In this document: one piece after another, positions 18,290-28,272 of the stretch
Position numbering within the stretch: position 1 is the first letter of the stretch
Layout: every line of letters begins with the position of its first letter
Source: Psychrobacter raelei
Lineage (GTDB): Bacteria > Pseudomonadota > Gammaproteobacteria > Pseudomonadales > Moraxellaceae
Direction: 5' to 3'
Assembly (NCBI RefSeq): GCF_022631235.3
Contig: NZ_CP093310.2
Location: 744,001-808,000, forward strand
DNA length: 64,000 nucleotides
The notes under the pieces: generated by a model
What the model was told of the DNA's origin: nothing
What the model saw: only the letters and a program-made list of their open reading frames with translations
The model's database searches: none
Position numbers and translations under genes: made by a program

Positions 18290-18685
18290 TTAGTCTTCGA
18301 TAAATAAGATAGACTCAATTTCAACGATGCCGCCTTTAGGAAGTGCTGCCACTTGTACCGCAGCACGAGCAGGATACGGTTCTGCCAAACGCTCAGCGAA
18401 TACTGCGTTTAGCGCTGCAAAGTCATTTAAATCAGTCAGTGATACGTTAAACTTAACCACATCGCTTAATTTGCCGCCAGCAGCTTCACAGATGGCTTCA
18501 ATGTTGTCCATAACTTGCTTAGCTTGGGCATCAAAGCCTTCACGCAGCTCCATAGTTTCAGGATCAAAGCCCAGTTGACCTGAGATGTATACCAGGCTGC
18601 CACCGGTTGATGGGATTTTTACCGCTTGTGAATAGGCGCCAACGGCTGCAGGGGCTTTATCAGTATGAATGGTTTGACGTGCCAT
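18290..18685 (-). CDS. ridA: RidA family enamine/imine deaminase
   Basis: A 131-residue YjgF/YER057c/UK114 protein. RidA hydrolyses 2-aminoacrylate and related reactive enamines made by PLP enzymes such as serine and threonine dehydratase, releasing the 2-oxoacid and ammonia. Signatures are GAYSQAVKI, VYISGQLGFDP and YPARAAVQVAALPKGGIVEIE, which contains the catalytic Arg. ATG 18685 follows AAGGAGAATAAC. It lies 55 bases after spoT on the same strand, an arrangement common in gamma-proteobacteria. Confidence 0.95.
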   Translation of the reverse strand: MARQTIHTDKAPAAVGAYSQAVKIPSTGGSLVYISGQLGFDPETMELREGFDAQAKQVMDNIEAICEAAGGKLSDVVKFNVSLTDLNDFAALNAVFAERLAEPYPARAAVQVAALPKGGIVEIESILFIED

Positions 18686-18740
18686 AGTTATTCTCCTTGA
18701 GTATTATGACTTATGGTTATTGTTGATTTTAAAGGGTGCT

Positions 18741-21155
18741 TTATAAGCGATATAGACGACGAATGCTACCAAAGCCCACATGAGGGCGCAGCGCTTCAAT
18801 GCCTTCTAATACATGACTGCGACTACGCACAACCACGTGTATTATCGTTGAATCTGTACGAATATCAACTTTTTCGATACCAATATTTAGCTGACGCAAG
18901 GTATATAACACATGCGATACCTGCTCATCATTGAGTGCTAGGTTAATTTTTAGATAAGCGGTGAAGTGCGGGCGCTCACTGGGATGGGTGATGCTTTTTT
19001 CAATCTGCTCTTCGCTGTACCAATTTAATTGCACCAGCTCATAAGGTTTTTCGGCATATTTATTCACGATAGAGTAGCAGCGATGGCGGTGCAGCACTAA
19101 GCCGTGCATGGTCAAATGACCGATGATGGGATCACCAAATATCGGGCGACAACAGCCGGCGAAATGCACCTCAACACCGTTGGCGTTAGACAGCAGCTGA
19201 TTGGGTCGATCAAAGCCTCTTTTGCTGGCTTGTTGGTGGGTCTTAGTCACATCATCACTAAACAGTCTAGACACTACCAGCTGTGGTAATAAGGCCCCAG
19301 CGCTCATGTTCTCAAACAGCTCTTCTTTGGCGCTGACATTCTGCCATTTTAACAAATCATCCCAGTCGGCTTCAGTCAAGTCATCTAGCGACTTACCATA
19401 GGTCTTTAGAGCCCTATCTAGCGCCTGCTTCCCATGTTGCTGTTGCTCCTCTATGGGCAGACTACTAAACCAGCGCTTAAGCGCGCGCTGTGCCTTACTG
19501 GTGACAACTATGCCTAGCCACTCAGCTTTTGGCTTGGCTTCTGGATCAATCTCGATCTCTACAGTTTCACCTGATTTTAAGATAGAGCCCAATTTGGCAT
19601 TTTTGCCGTTAATTTTTGCGCCCACAGCCACGTTACCCACTTTGGGGCCCACCGCATAAGCGAAGTCTAAAGCAGTTGCACCACGTGGTATCTCGTAGGC
19701 TCGGCCTTTGGGGCTGTAGCACAAGATTTTGCGGGTATTTAAATATGAGATAAGCTCATCAATGGTCTCAACCATTTCATCATAGTCTGGATCGCCGGTT
19801 TTCTCATTTTCATTATAGTCGAGCAGCTCTTTCATATTACGAAGCGACGCTTTAATAACTGAGCGGCTAAGCTCAGAGGCTTGCTCAGCACCAATAACGC
19901 CCAGACGTGATACGGCCTGCATCTTACGGGTCAGCAAGGTGACTTTAATGATGTCGTTATCACGCTTATAAGTCAAGGTGAGCGACTGATTGCCGCCGGG
20001 CAGAGGATGACGGATATTGTCTTCAACGTAGCGGTCGGCGATGCGGTATTTTTTGATTAAATAATCCGCCAATAAATCACAGTCTTCAATGGTTGTGGTG
20101 ACAATTTCAAAGGCATAGTGGCGCAATAAGTCATCAATCTCACCGCGGTTACGGAAGAATTGACGGTACATAATGACTTGGTTTTCTAAGACACGCACAT
20201 GTCCTGAAATGTGATGCTTGTCCAGTACGTAGTTAAGATACTGCTGAATGGTCTCTTTTTGATATTTGCGCCCTAAGCCATGTTGTAAAAGCTTATCGGC
20301 CATCTTGGTATACATCACCGGATCTAGGTTTCGGTAACACAAGATTTCCATATAATCGGCGATATCATTAATCCCCATCAGACGGGCAAAGGGAACATAA
20401 AACTCAAGCGTCTCAGAGGCAGTAGCCCGCTGCTTTTCAGGGCGAACTGAATCTAGCGTTGACATATTATGCAGGCGATCGGCCAGCTTGATAATCAGTA
20501 CCCGAGGGTCATCTAGGGTCGCAGATAAGATTTTATGAAAGGTGGCCGCCTTGTTTTGGCGCTTATTGTGATTGGAGGATTTAAGCTTGGTCACGCCATC
20601 GACTAAGCTTGCTACAGTCGAGCCAAACAAGCGGGTGATTTCCTCAGAGGTCACCTCGGTATCCTCTACCGTATCGTGCAAGATAGCCGCAATGATGGTA
20701 TCACGGTCTAGGCGAAAGCCCGCTAAAATCTCAGCCACAGCGATGGGGTGAGTAATATAGGGTTCACCGGATTTTCTTTTGTCTTTAATGTGCGCTTTAT
20801 CCCCATAAGCACAAGCTTGTAGTACTTCTTGTTTTTCTTTATCGTTTAAATACGCCACAGCCCTCATAAGATTACGCTGCGCCTCATCAACTAAGTGATG
20901 GCTCAGCTTGGGGAGGTTTTTCATATAAGCGGTTTGATTTAATTGCTCATCACCGTATGAATCTGGCAGAGTGATATCTGGACTAATTGAGGTATCCACA
21001 ATATTATCTGCGTTGGCAATATTATTGATGACATTGCCATCAATGTCAGTATTTAGGGGTTTAATCATATCAGTTTCAAAATTAGATGAGGTTGAGCCTG
21101 CAGTTGGGGTAGGAGTCAAACGATCTTGTAAAGGCAACATAGTTTTATCATCCAT
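18741..21155 (-). CDS. spoT: SpoT, (p)ppGpp hydrolase with degenerate synthetase domain
   Basis: An 804-residue RelA/SpoT homologue controlling the alarmone (p)ppGpp. The HD hydrolase domain (about 120-290) is intact: GEPYITHPIAVAEIL, ILHDTVEDTEV and IIKLADRLHNMST. The following synthetase region is eroded: the usual RxKSPYSI, KPRPGRxKDYI and NGYQSLHT signatures are not found, with PLPGGNQSLTL where the last should be. TGS (KGRAYEIPRGATALDFAYAV), a CC/zinc region with HFAGCCRPIFGD, and a C-terminal ACT domain (VDIRTDSTIIHVVVRSR) remain. The expected role is therefore alarmone breakdown. An added N-terminus of about 90 Asp/Asn/Thr-rich residues is present. It follows rpoZ, as in the E. coli gmk-rpoZ-spoT order. 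Confidence 0.92.
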   Translation of the reverse strand: MDDKTMLPLQDRLTPTPTAGSTSSNFETDMIKPLNTDIDGNVINNIANADNIVDTSISPDITLPDSYGDEQLNQTAYMKNLPKLSHHLVDEAQRNLMRAVAYLNDKEKQEVLQACAYGDKAHIKDKRKSGEPYITHPIAVAEILAGFRLDRDTIIAAILHDTVEDTEVTSEEITRLFGSTVASLVDGVTKLKSSNHNKRQNKAATFHKILSATLDDPRVLIIKLADRLHNMSTLDSVRPEKQRATASETLEFYVPFARLMGINDIADYMEILCYRNLDPVMYTKMADKLLQHGLGRKYQKETIQQYLNYVLDKHHISGHVRVLENQVIMYRQFFRNRGEIDDLLRHYAFEIVTTTIEDCDLLADYLIKKYRIADRYVEDNIRHPLPGGNQSLTLTYKRDNDIIKVTLLTRKMQAVSRLGVIGAEQASELSRSVIKASLRNMKELLDYNENEKTGDPDYDEMVETIDELISYLNTRKILCYSPKGRAYEIPRGATALDFAYAVGPKVGNVAVGAKINGKNAKLGSILKSGETVEIEIDPEAKPKAEWLGIVVTSKAQRALKRWFSSLPIEEQQQHGKQALDRALKTYGKSLDDLTEADWDDLLKWQNVSAKEELFENMSAGALLPQLVVSRLFSDDVTKTHQQASKRGFDRPNQLLSNANGVEVHFAGCCRPIFGDPIIGHLTMHGLVLHRHRCYSIVNKYAEKPYELVQLNWYSEEQIEKSITHPSERPHFTAYLKINLALNDEQVSHVLYTLRQLNIGIEKVDIRTDSTIIHVVVRSRSHVLEGIEALRPHVGFGSIRRLYRL

Positions 21156-21489
21156 CAGCTAGGCAACAGTCAATTAAAAACAAGCGGGTCGTGATCGTGC
21201 TTATCTCGTTATATGGGGATAATTGGTAAAAATAAAAATCACGCACCATGCCTTAATTAATCTTAAAAAAGGCAGTGTGTCAACTATTAACCCCTTATTA
21301 GCAAAAAATTAGCAAAAATAAAATAATAACTTGGGGGCTTTGACTAAATTTGGCACCCCAATAAGCTGCAGCATATAAAAAACCACGATCTGCAAGATGC
21401 TTATCGTGGTTCTTTATTTAACTGGCTTCATAAAATAAGAGCCGCTTTAGCGTTGATGGTCTAAGTGGCCGCTTATCTTAAGGTTTAAA
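21156..21489. other. spoT upstream gap
   Basis: A 334-base gap between rpoZ and spoT. Its left part is AT-rich with several A runs near 21300 and may carry a spoT promoter read leftward; its right part holds the rpoZ terminator. I see no small gene. Confidence 0.4.
21375..21411 (-). terminator. Rho-independent terminator of rpoZ
   Basis: Inverted arms AACCACGAT (21381-21389) and ATCGTGGTT (21403-21411) with a 13-base loop; read leftward the stem is followed by TTTTTTATA. It lies 79 bases after the rpoZ stop, so spoT probably needs readthrough or its own promoter. Confidence 0.8.
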
Positions 21490-21750
21490 CTAGAAGCCTT
21501 GACCGCCACTTAATGCCAAATCTAATGAGTTCGTCGCAAAATGATGATCCGGTTGGTTTAGGATATCTTTGGTCACTAGGCCGGCAGCAATTTCACGCAG
21601 CGCCAATACAGTTGGCTTGTCATTGTTGACTTCAACTAACGGCTCAGAGACGCCTTTGGCCAGTTGATGAGCGCGCTTGCTGGCAACCAATACCAGCTCA
21701 AAGCGGTTGTCTACTGCATGTAAGCAGTCTTCTACGGTTACACGTGCCAT
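21490..21750 (-). CDS. rpoZ: DNA-directed RNA polymerase omega subunit
   Basis: An 86-residue omega subunit that helps assemble RNA polymerase by holding the beta-prime C-terminus. [30 protein letters not shown] is the typical N-terminal core; [10 protein letters not shown] is the conserved C-terminal helix. ATG 21750 is preceded by AAGAGGACTTT. It lies 138 bases after gmk on the same strand. Confidence 0.95.
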   Translation of the reverse strand: MARVTVEDCLHAVDNRFELVLVASKRAHQLAKGVSEPLVEVNNDKPTVLALREIAAGLVTKDILNQPDHHFATNSLDLALSGGQGF

Positions 21751-21888
21751 AAAGTCCTCTTGTTATCACTAAGTGATATGTAAAAATGCGATAATTAATC
21801 AGCTATTATAGCAAGATTTCGCCCTTAAGTGGGTAGCTTTATTTTAGTTCGAAGCAGGCCGGCTTAGGGCGGATATTGCCAAAGCTTA

Positions 21889-22503
21889 TTATTCAGTGAT
21901 TAAGTCTTTGATAACTTCAGCATAACGCGCTTGCTGGCGGGCGAGCGTTTGACGCTTGGCCACAATAATTGCTTTTAACTCAGACAAAGCGGCTTCAAAT
22001 TGATCATTAATCACCACATAATCGAAGTGCACGTATTGCTGCATTTCAGTCACCGCACCAGCTAAGCGCTTTTCGATTACCTCTTGGGAGTCTTGACCAC
22101 GTGAGGAGAGGCGCTGACGTAACGTGGCCTGGCTTGGTGGCAAAATAAAAATCATGGTCACATCCTCATACAGCTCTTTAACCTGTAACGCGCCTTGCCA
22201 GTCAATCTCTAAGATCACATCGACCCCAGACTCAAGCTGCTGGTTTACGCTTTGGCGTGACGTGCCATAATAATTATCAAAAACCTGCGCATGCTCCAAA
22301 AACTCACCGGCCTGAATGCCCTCGATAAACTTGGCTGTATCGGTAAAATGATAGTGCTGGCCATGGATTTCACCGGGACGCGGCTCGCGGGTGGTGTGTG
22401 AGACGCTGACAGCCAAATCATTGGTGGTGGCGATAAGCTGTTTAACTAAAGATGTCTTACCTGTGCCTGAAGCGGCTGTGATAATAAAAAGGGAGCCTTT
22501 CAT
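21889..22503 (-). CDS. gmk: Guanylate kinase
   Basis: A 204-residue ATP:GMP phosphotransferase. P-loop [15 protein letters not shown] at residues 8-22, GMP-site [19 protein letters not shown] and [11 protein letters not shown] follow, as in the family. The family's usual start is [16 protein letters not shown], so ATG 22503 is preferred to an in-frame TTG 13 codons upstream (22542). It heads the gmk-rpoZ-spoT group and is divergent from ispH. Confidence 0.95.
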   Translation of the reverse strand: MKGSLFIITAASGTGKTSLVKQLIATTNDLAVSVSHTTREPRPGEIHGQHYHFTDTAKFIEGIQAGEFLEHAQVFDNYYGTSRQSVNQQLESGVDVILEIDWQGALQVKELYEDVTMIFILPPSQATLRQRLSSRGQDSQEVIEKRLAGAVTEMQQYVHFDYVVINDQFEAALSELKAIIVAKRQTLARQQARYAEVIKDLITE

Positions 22504-22721
22504 AAAGTGATTCTCTATAGTGGATAAAGGAAGGTGCGCCAAAAAAGGAATATGAAAAATAGGTGTATATTACGAATAAATCAGCGCCAAGATGCCTTCT
22601 ATTTTAGCGGATATGTTAAAGTAGTCACAAAATAGTTTGTCTAATGCATAGAAATAAGCCGATGGGCTTAGCTGCGTTTTTCACATTTTATTTCTTCGAT
22701 TATCTATTGTGAAGGTCTGTT

Positions 22722-23678
22722 ATGCAAATTTATCTTGCCAACCCTCGTGGGTTTTGTGCCGGTGTTGACCGTGCTATTGCTATTGTAAATGAAGCATTGG
22801 CACGCTTTGAGCCGCCCATTTATGTACGCCATGAAGTGGTGCATAACAAATTTGTGGTGTCTGATTTGGCCAATCGCGGCGCGGTGTTCGTAGAAGAATT
22901 ACATGAAGTACCCGATGGCTCTATCGTTATCTTCTCAGCACATGGGGTGTCAAAAGCGGTAGAAGATGAGGCTGAGCGCCGAGATTTAACGGTATTTGAT
23001 GCGACCTGTCCTTTGGTAACCAAAGTGCATATTGAGGTGGCCAAGTTCGCCCGTGAAAAAATGGATGCGGTGCTTATCGGTCACCAAGGTCACCCAGAAG
23101 TTGAGGGCACCATGGGCCGCTTTAGCGCGCAATATGGTGGCGAGATTCATCTGGTAGAAAATGAGGCAGATGTCGAAAAATTAGAAGTGAGTGATCCTGA
23201 TCGTCTGGCTTTTGTGACTCAGACCACCTTGTCTATGGATGACACAGCAGTGGTCATTGATGCGCTGCGCAAAAAATTCCCTAACATTCAAGGGCCACGC
23301 AAAGATGACATCTGTTATGCCACTCAAAACCGTCAAGATGCAGTCAAAGACTTAGCTCAGCGCTGCGAAGTGGTATTGGTGGTGGGTTCTCCCAACTCCT
23401 CTAACTCAAACCGTCTACGCGAATTAGCGGAGCGTATGAACTGCAAAGCTTACTTAATTGATAATGCCGGTGAGATGAAAAAAGAGTGGTTTGCTGGGGT
23501 GGGCGCTGTGGGTGTCACCGCCGGTGCATCAGCGCCAGAGATTCTTATTCAAGAAGTGTTAAATCAGCTTCAACAATGGGGCGGAGATTTACCTGATGAG
23601 CTCAAAGGGATTGAAGAAAATGTAACCTTTAGCTTACCAAAAGAGCTGCGCATCCCCGTAAAAGAGGTGGGTTTATAA
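22722..23678 (+). CDS. ispH: 4-hydroxy-3-methylbut-2-enyl diphosphate reductase
   Basis: Last step of the MEP isoprenoid pathway, giving IPP and DMAPP; a [4Fe-4S] enzyme. The three cluster cysteines are in [12 protein letters not shown] (Cys12), [11 protein letters not shown] and [11 protein letters not shown]. The diphosphate-binding residues [12 protein letters not shown] and [12 protein letters not shown] are present. Length of 318 residues is normal. ATG 22722 follows GAAGGTCTGTT. The thioesterase-like gene starts 31 bases after the stop and may be co-transcribed. Confidence 0.97.
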   Translation: MQIYLANPRGFCAGVDRAIAIVNEALARFEPPIYVRHEVVHNKFVVSDLANRGAVFVEELHEVPDGSIVIFSAHGVSKAVEDEAERRDLTVFDATCPLVTKVHIEVAKFAREKMDAVLIGHQGHPEVEGTMGRFSAQYGGEIHLVENEADVEKLEVSDPDRLAFVTQTTLSMDDTAVVIDALRKKFPNIQGPRKDDICYATQNRQDAVKDLAQRCEVVLVVGSPNSSNSNRLRELAERMNCKAYLIDNAGEMKKEWFAGVGAVGVTAGASAPEILIQEVLNQLQQWGGDLPDELKGIEENVTFSLPKELRIPVKEVGL

Positions 23679-23709
23679 GCCCATTGGTTTAATAAATTAA
23701 GGATGATTT

Positions 23710-24522
23710 ATGACGTCATATTATCAGTGCATCAGCCGTGAACAGCAACAAGACGGCAGCTGCACAGCGCATTACCAACCTACCATCCATGCGCAAGGGG
23801 CATGGAATGAGCACGAGCAGCACATGGCTCCAGCCACCGGTATTTTGGCGCATGAGCTTGAGATTTTTGCGCCTCAGCCGCATCTGCGTATTGCGCGCAT
23901 AAGCCTTGATATCTTGGGTTTAATTCCCTTACAAGCGTTTAGTATTACCACTCGCAGCATCCGCCCAGGCAAAACCATCGAGCTTATTGAGGCGGTGATG
24001 AGTAGTGGGGGTCGTGATTGTATTATCGCCAGAGCTTGGCGGCTGCTTAGCCAAGATACCTCAAATATTGCCGGTCTTGAGGACCACGCACTGACAGCGT
24101 CACCAGAATCTTTACCCATTTGGCCAGGCATGAGTATTTGGCCAGGTGGGTTTATTGCCAGCACCACAGCGGTCTCAGATCCTGAGCGTCGTCCGGGCAA
24201 AGGTGTGGTCTGGTTGACCACCGCTTATGATATGGTCGAGGGCGAGGCCACAACCGACTTTGTGCGCTTAATGGGGCTGGTGGATACCGCCAATGGTGTG
24301 GTCCCTCGTAATGGCTTACAGCTTGCCGAAACCAAATTGGCTTTTCCCAATACTGACCTACAAATTCACATGCACCGCCTGCCTGAGGGCAAATGGTTGG
24401 GGATTGAGGCGGTGCAGCAATACGGTGCTGATGGCATTGGCTTAACCAGTGCAGTGTTGCATGATAAGCGGGGGCCTTTTGGTCGTAGTGAGCAGGTCTT
24501 GACCTTGCGGCCCATGGTATAG
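23710..24522 (+). CDS. Double-hotdog thioesterase family protein
   Basis: A 270-residue protein that looks like the TesB-like thioesterase group (acyl-CoA thioesterase, tandem hotdog folds). The N-terminal hotdog includes ATGILAHELEIFAP and ISLDILGLIPLQAFSITT; the C-terminal hotdog begins near VWLTTAYDMVEGEATTDFVR and ends LGIEAVQQYGADGIGLTSAV, with the HDKRGPFGRSEQVL tail typical of the family. Substrate chain length cannot be told. ATG 23710 is preceded by TTAAGGATGATTT and lies 31 bases after ispH. A strong terminator follows. Confidence 0.75.
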   Translation: MTSYYQCISREQQQDGSCTAHYQPTIHAQGAWNEHEQHMAPATGILAHELEIFAPQPHLRIARISLDILGLIPLQAFSITTRSIRPGKTIELIEAVMSSGGRDCIIARAWRLLSQDTSNIAGLEDHALTASPESLPIWPGMSIWPGGFIASTTAVSDPERRPGKGVVWLTTAYDMVEGEATTDFVRLMGLVDTANGVVPRNGLQLAETKLAFPNTDLQIHMHRLPEGKWLGIEAVQQYGADGIGLTSAVLHDKRGPFGRSEQVLTLRPMV

Positions 24523-24566
24523 TTAGCCAAGCCTGCATGGCTCAAAATGAGTTAAGAGTGACGCAC

Positions 24567-24598
24567 AACGCCGATTTATTAAAAGTCGGCGTTTTTTT
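24567..24598 (+). terminator. Rho-independent terminator after the thioesterase gene
   Basis: AACGCCGA (24567-24574) and TCGGCGTT (24586-24593) form a perfect 8-bp stem followed by a seven-T run (24592-24598). Confidence 0.9.
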
Positions 24599-24621
24599 AT
24601 GACGCATAATCACAAACCTAG

Positions 24622-24649
24622 CTTGAAAAAACAGCACCGTGCCCCTATT
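24622..24649 (+). promoter_or_regulatory. Sigma-32 (RpoH) heat-shock promoter of htpG
   Basis: CTTGAA at 24622-24627 and CCCCTATT at 24642-24649, 14 bases apart, match the RpoH consensus (CTTGAA, 13-17 bases, CCCCATNT) with one change in the -10. It lies just after the preceding terminator and about 105 bases before htpG, a known heat-shock gene. Confidence 0.75.
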
Positions 24650-24755
24650 AGTTAGGTAACCCAAACGCCAGGTCATAGCTTCAATAGAGGTATATGATAA
24701 CGGGCGAGATAGCCAATAGGCATAAAAATAATTATGGACAATCCAAGAGGAACCC

Positions 24756-26717
24756 ATGAGCGAAAATAAACACATGAGCGAAAATCAAAACGCCACTCAG
24801 CACGTTTTCGAAGCAGAAGTAGCACAGTTGCTGCATTTAGTGACTCACTCACTGTACTCAAACTCTGATATTTTTGTGCGTGAGTTGGTATCAAACGCAT
24901 CCGATGCTTGTGACAAATTACGCTTTGAAGCCACCAGCGATGACAGTCTTTATGAAGATGATGGTGAGCTAAAAGTTCGCATCGATATTGATACCGAGGC
25001 TAAGACCATTACCTTTATCGACAATGGTATTGGTATGAATGAAGCGGACACAATTGAGAACTTGGGTACCATTGCCAAATCTGGTACTAAAGCATTCTTA
25101 GAGCAATTATCTGAATCACAAAAGCAAGATGGTCAATTAATTGGTCAATTTGGGGTTGGTTTTTACTCAGGCTTTATCGTTGCAGACACGATTACTGTTG
25201 AATCACGTAAAGCGGGTGAGCCTGCAGACCAAGGCGTACGCTGGGTATCTGACGGTACTGGTAAATTTACCACTGAGAGCATCACCAAAGACAGCCGCGG
25301 CACCTCTATCACGCTACATCTAAAAGATGAGTTCAGTGAAGGCGAAGACAACTATCTAGACCGCAACAAGCTAAAAGCTTTGGTCAATAAATACTCTGAC
25401 CATATTAGCCTGCCAATTCAGATGCGTAAAGAGGTGTGGCAAGAAGAAGTCGCCGAGGAAGGTGAGGAGGGTGATACACCCACTGGCGGCGAAATGGTAG
25501 TGACCGACGAGTGGGAGACTATTAACAAGGCCAGCGCACTTTGGACCCGCTCAAGCTCTGAGATTGAAGACGAAGAGTATAACGAGTTTTATAAAAACAT
25601 CAGCTACGACTTTGAAGATCCCTTAGCTTGGACACACAATCGAGTTGAAGGCCGCGTGCAATACACACAGCTGCTGTATATTCCTAAAAAAGCCCCATTT
25701 GATTTATATGCCCGTGAGCAGCAGCATGGTCTAAAGCTGTATGTAAAACGCGTATTTATTATGGATGACGCAGAGCAGCTGCTACCTATGTATCTGCGCT
25801 TCGTGAAAGGGGTAATTGACTCTCAAGACCTACCACTGAACGTTAGCCGTGAGATTTTGCAAGAGTCTCGTGATGTTAAGTCTATTCGAGATGGTAACGC
25901 GCGCCGTGTGTTGACACTATTAGCAAGCCTTGCAAACAGTGAAGATAGCGATAAGCAACAGAAGTTCAAACAGTTCTACAGTGAGTTTGGCGATGTGATC
26001 AAAGAAGGTCTTGGTGAAGATATGAGTAACCAAGAGCGTATTGCTAAGCTGCTGCGTTATGCCACAACCACCACAGACGGTTTAGAGACTGGCTTTGAAG
26101 ACTACAAAGCCCGCATGAAAGAGGGCCAAAAAGCCATCTATTATCTAACCGCTGAGAATTTAGCTGCGGCCAAAAACAGCCCACAATTAGAGCTGTTTAA
26201 GAAAAAAGGCATCGAAGTTATCTTGATGACCAGCCGCGTTGATGAGTGGGCAATGAACTTCTTAACTCAGTTTGATGGCACGCCACTACAAAACATTGCC
26301 AAAGGCGCTGTGGACTTAGGTGACTTGCAAGATGAGGCAGAAAAAGAAGAAGTCAAAAAAGCCGAAGAGAGCTTAAAGCCTGTGGTAGATAAGCTAAAAA
26401 CTGCGCTGGGCTCACGTGCCAAAGATGTGCGTGTGTCAAATCGCTTGGTCGATAGTCCAGCGATTTTAGTCACTCCAGAGGGAGAGCTGTCACCACAAAT
26501 GATTCAGATGCTCAAACAAATGGGCCAAGAAGTGCCAGAGACTCAGCCTATCTTGGAGGTCAACCCCACCCATCCGCTGATTCAAAAGCTTGAATCAAGT
26601 GAGCAGTTTGATGACTTAGCGCAGGTTATCTTCGATCAGGCACTATTGGCGGAAGGGGGACAGTTAGAGGACCCATCGGCCTATCTAAAACGTATTAACG
26701 AGCTACTGCTTAAATAG
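24756..26717 (+). CDS. htpG: Molecular chaperone HtpG (Hsp90)
   Basis: A 653-residue cytoplasmic Hsp90. The N-terminal ATPase domain has [20 protein letters not shown] (catalytic Glu and ADP-site Asn), DNGIGM and [11 protein letters not shown]. The middle domain carries [19 protein letters not shown] (the Arg that contacts ATP gamma-phosphate) and the C-terminal dimer domain ends [12 protein letters not shown]. Between N and middle domains there is a short acidic segment ([17 protein letters not shown]). ATG 24756 follows AAGAGGAACCC; a second in-frame ATG lies six codons on. The leader contains a sigma-32-type promoter. Confidence 0.97.
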   Translation: MSENKHMSENQNATQHVFEAEVAQLLHLVTHSLYSNSDIFVRELVSNASDACDKLRFEATSDDSLYEDDGELKVRIDIDTEAKTITFIDNGIGMNEADTIENLGTIAKSGTKAFLEQLSESQKQDGQLIGQFGVGFYSGFIVADTITVESRKAGEPADQGVRWVSDGTGKFTTESITKDSRGTSITLHLKDEFSEGEDNYLDRNKLKALVNKYSDHISLPIQMRKEVWQEEVAEEGEEGDTPTGGEMVVTDEWETINKASALWTRSSSEIEDEEYNEFYKNISYDFEDPLAWTHNRVEGRVQYTQLLYIPKKAPFDLYAREQQHGLKLYVKRVFIMDDAEQLLPMYLRFVKGVIDSQDLPLNVSREILQESRDVKSIRDGNARRVLTLLASLANSEDSDKQQKFKQFYSEFGDVIKEGLGEDMSNQERIAKLLRYATTTTDGLETGFEDYKARMKEGQKAIYYLTAENLAAAKNSPQLELFKKKGIEVILMTSRVDEWAMNFLTQFDGTPLQNIAKGAVDLGDLQDEAEKEEVKKAEESLKPVVDKLKTALGSRAKDVRVSNRLVDSPAILVTPEGELSPQMIQMLKQMGQEVPETQPILEVNPTHPLIQKLESSEQFDDLAQVIFDQALLAEGGQLEDPSAYLKRINELLLK

Positions 26718-26765
26718 CCTTAGAAAATAGCGTTAACCGTGTTGATAACAGTGTTTATAATGAAG

Positions 26766-26794
26766 AGGACTCAGTATAGCTGGGTCCTTTTTTT
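26766..26794 (+). terminator. Rho-independent terminator of htpG
   Basis: AGGACTCAG and CTGGGTCCT pair over nine positions (one T-G) around TATAG, followed by seven T. Confidence 0.85.
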
Positions 26795-26917
26795 ATGGAG
26801 AATGGGATGGCGGGGGTTAAATGACAATGCCAAATAGCATTAATGGGCCGAACAAGTCATAATATTACGATGAATAAGATTGTAAAGACTGGCTGATTTT
26901 AAATTTTGAGCGAAATT

Positions 26918-28141
26918 ATGACAAAACCTATTACTCCAATAATCACCTCGTTGCTTGATAATGACTTGTACAAATTTACCATGCTACAAGCCATGCTACA
27001 TCAGTTCCCACAAACCCATGGTGTGTACCGCTTTCGCTGCCGCAATTATCAAGACACCGCTTATCCGCTGGCGGATATTAAGCCGGCTCTAGAGGCTCAG
27101 CTTGATCACTTGTGTCAGCTAAGCTTTACCCAAGATGAGCTGGATTATCTGAGTGGCCTGCGCTTTATTAGAGCAGATTTTGTAGATTATCTGGAGCTAT
27201 TTAAGCTAAAGCGTCGCCATATTCACGTGAGTATTGATGACAAGAACCGCTTAAATATCGATATCGAAGGCCCGATGATTCAGGCGATGTTCTTTGAAGT
27301 GTTCGTCTTGGCCATCGTCAATGAGCTGTATTATCAGCAGCTGACCACGCCTAAGATTATTGAAGAGGGAGAAAGACGTCTGCAGCAAAAAGTAGACTTG
27401 TTGCAACGTTACGCCGGCGAGCAAAGCCGCAGCATGCCGCCGTTTATCATCGCTGATTTTGGCACCCGTCGCCGTTTTAGCAAGGCCTGGCATACCCATG
27501 TGGTTGAAACCTTGCATAAAGCGGCACCGAGTATCGTACGCGGTACCTCTAATGTGTATTTGGCCAAAAAATTAAAAATCACGCCGATTGGCACCATGGC
27601 GCACGAATTTATGCAGGCTTTCCAAGCGCTTGATGTGCGTTTGCGTGACTCACAAAAAGCAGCACTTGAGGCGTGGGTGCATGAGTATCGAGGCGACTTA
27701 GGTATTGCTTTAACCGATGTGGTGGGGATGGATGCCTTTTTACGTGATTTTGATCTGTACTTTGCCAAATTGTTTGATGGACTGCGTCATGATAGTGGCG
27801 ACCCTTATGTGTGGGGCGATAAGGCAATTAACCATTACCGCCAGCTTAAGATTGATCCTAAGACCAAAGTACTTACCTTCAGTGACGGCCTGGATATTAA
27901 AAAAGCATGGCAGCTGCATGAGTATTTTAAAGAGCGTATTCAGACAAGCTTTGGTATCGGTACCAATTTGACCAATGACATGGGACCCACCCAACTAAAT
28001 ATCGTATTAAAGCTGGTGGAATGTAATGGTCAGCCCGTGGCCAAGCTGTCTGATAGCCCAGGCAAAACCATGATCCACAATGACACCTACTTGGCCTATT
28101 TGCGTCAGGTATTTGATATAAAAGAAGAACAAGACCAATAA
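26918..28141 (+). CDS. pncB: Nicotinate phosphoribosyltransferase
   Basis: Salvages nicotinate into nicotinate mononucleotide with PRPP, feeding NAD synthesis. The 407-residue protein has [20 protein letters not shown] at the N-terminus, [12 protein letters not shown], and [14 protein letters not shown], which holds the His phosphorylated by ATP in the enterobacterial enzyme. [18 protein letters not shown] and [12 protein letters not shown] bind PRPP. I chose ATG 26918; an upstream in-frame TTG at 26906 is weaker. Stands alone, ended by a terminator just before the IS630 insertion. Confidence 0.95.
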   Translation: MTKPITPIITSLLDNDLYKFTMLQAMLHQFPQTHGVYRFRCRNYQDTAYPLADIKPALEAQLDHLCQLSFTQDELDYLSGLRFIRADFVDYLELFKLKRRHIHVSIDDKNRLNIDIEGPMIQAMFFEVFVLAIVNELYYQQLTTPKIIEEGERRLQQKVDLLQRYAGEQSRSMPPFIIADFGTRRRFSKAWHTHVVETLHKAAPSIVRGTSNVYLAKKLKITPIGTMAHEFMQAFQALDVRLRDSQKAALEAWVHEYRGDLGIALTDVVGMDAFLRDFDLYFAKLFDGLRHDSGDPYVWGDKAINHYRQLKIDPKTKVLTFSDGLDIKKAWQLHEYFKERIQTSFGIGTNLTNDMGPTQLNIVLKLVECNGQPVAKLSDSPGKTMIHNDTYLAYLRQVFDIKEEQDQ

Positions 28142-28212
28142 GCTATGCGCACCACTTTTAGCAAGCTTACGCGTTAAAGATAGGCACAAGCTTTAACACT
28201 TAACTTAGCGAC

Positions 28213-28236
28213 AGGGCTCTTATGGGCCCTTTTTTT
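28213..28236 (+). terminator. Rho-independent terminator of pncB
   Basis: AGGGCTC-TTAT-GGGCCCT, seven pairs with one T-G, followed by seven T. It lies 37 bases before the IS630 copy. Confidence 0.85.
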
Positions 28237-28272
28237 ATGTCAAATAGCACTTTTATTATTTTAAAAGTTATA

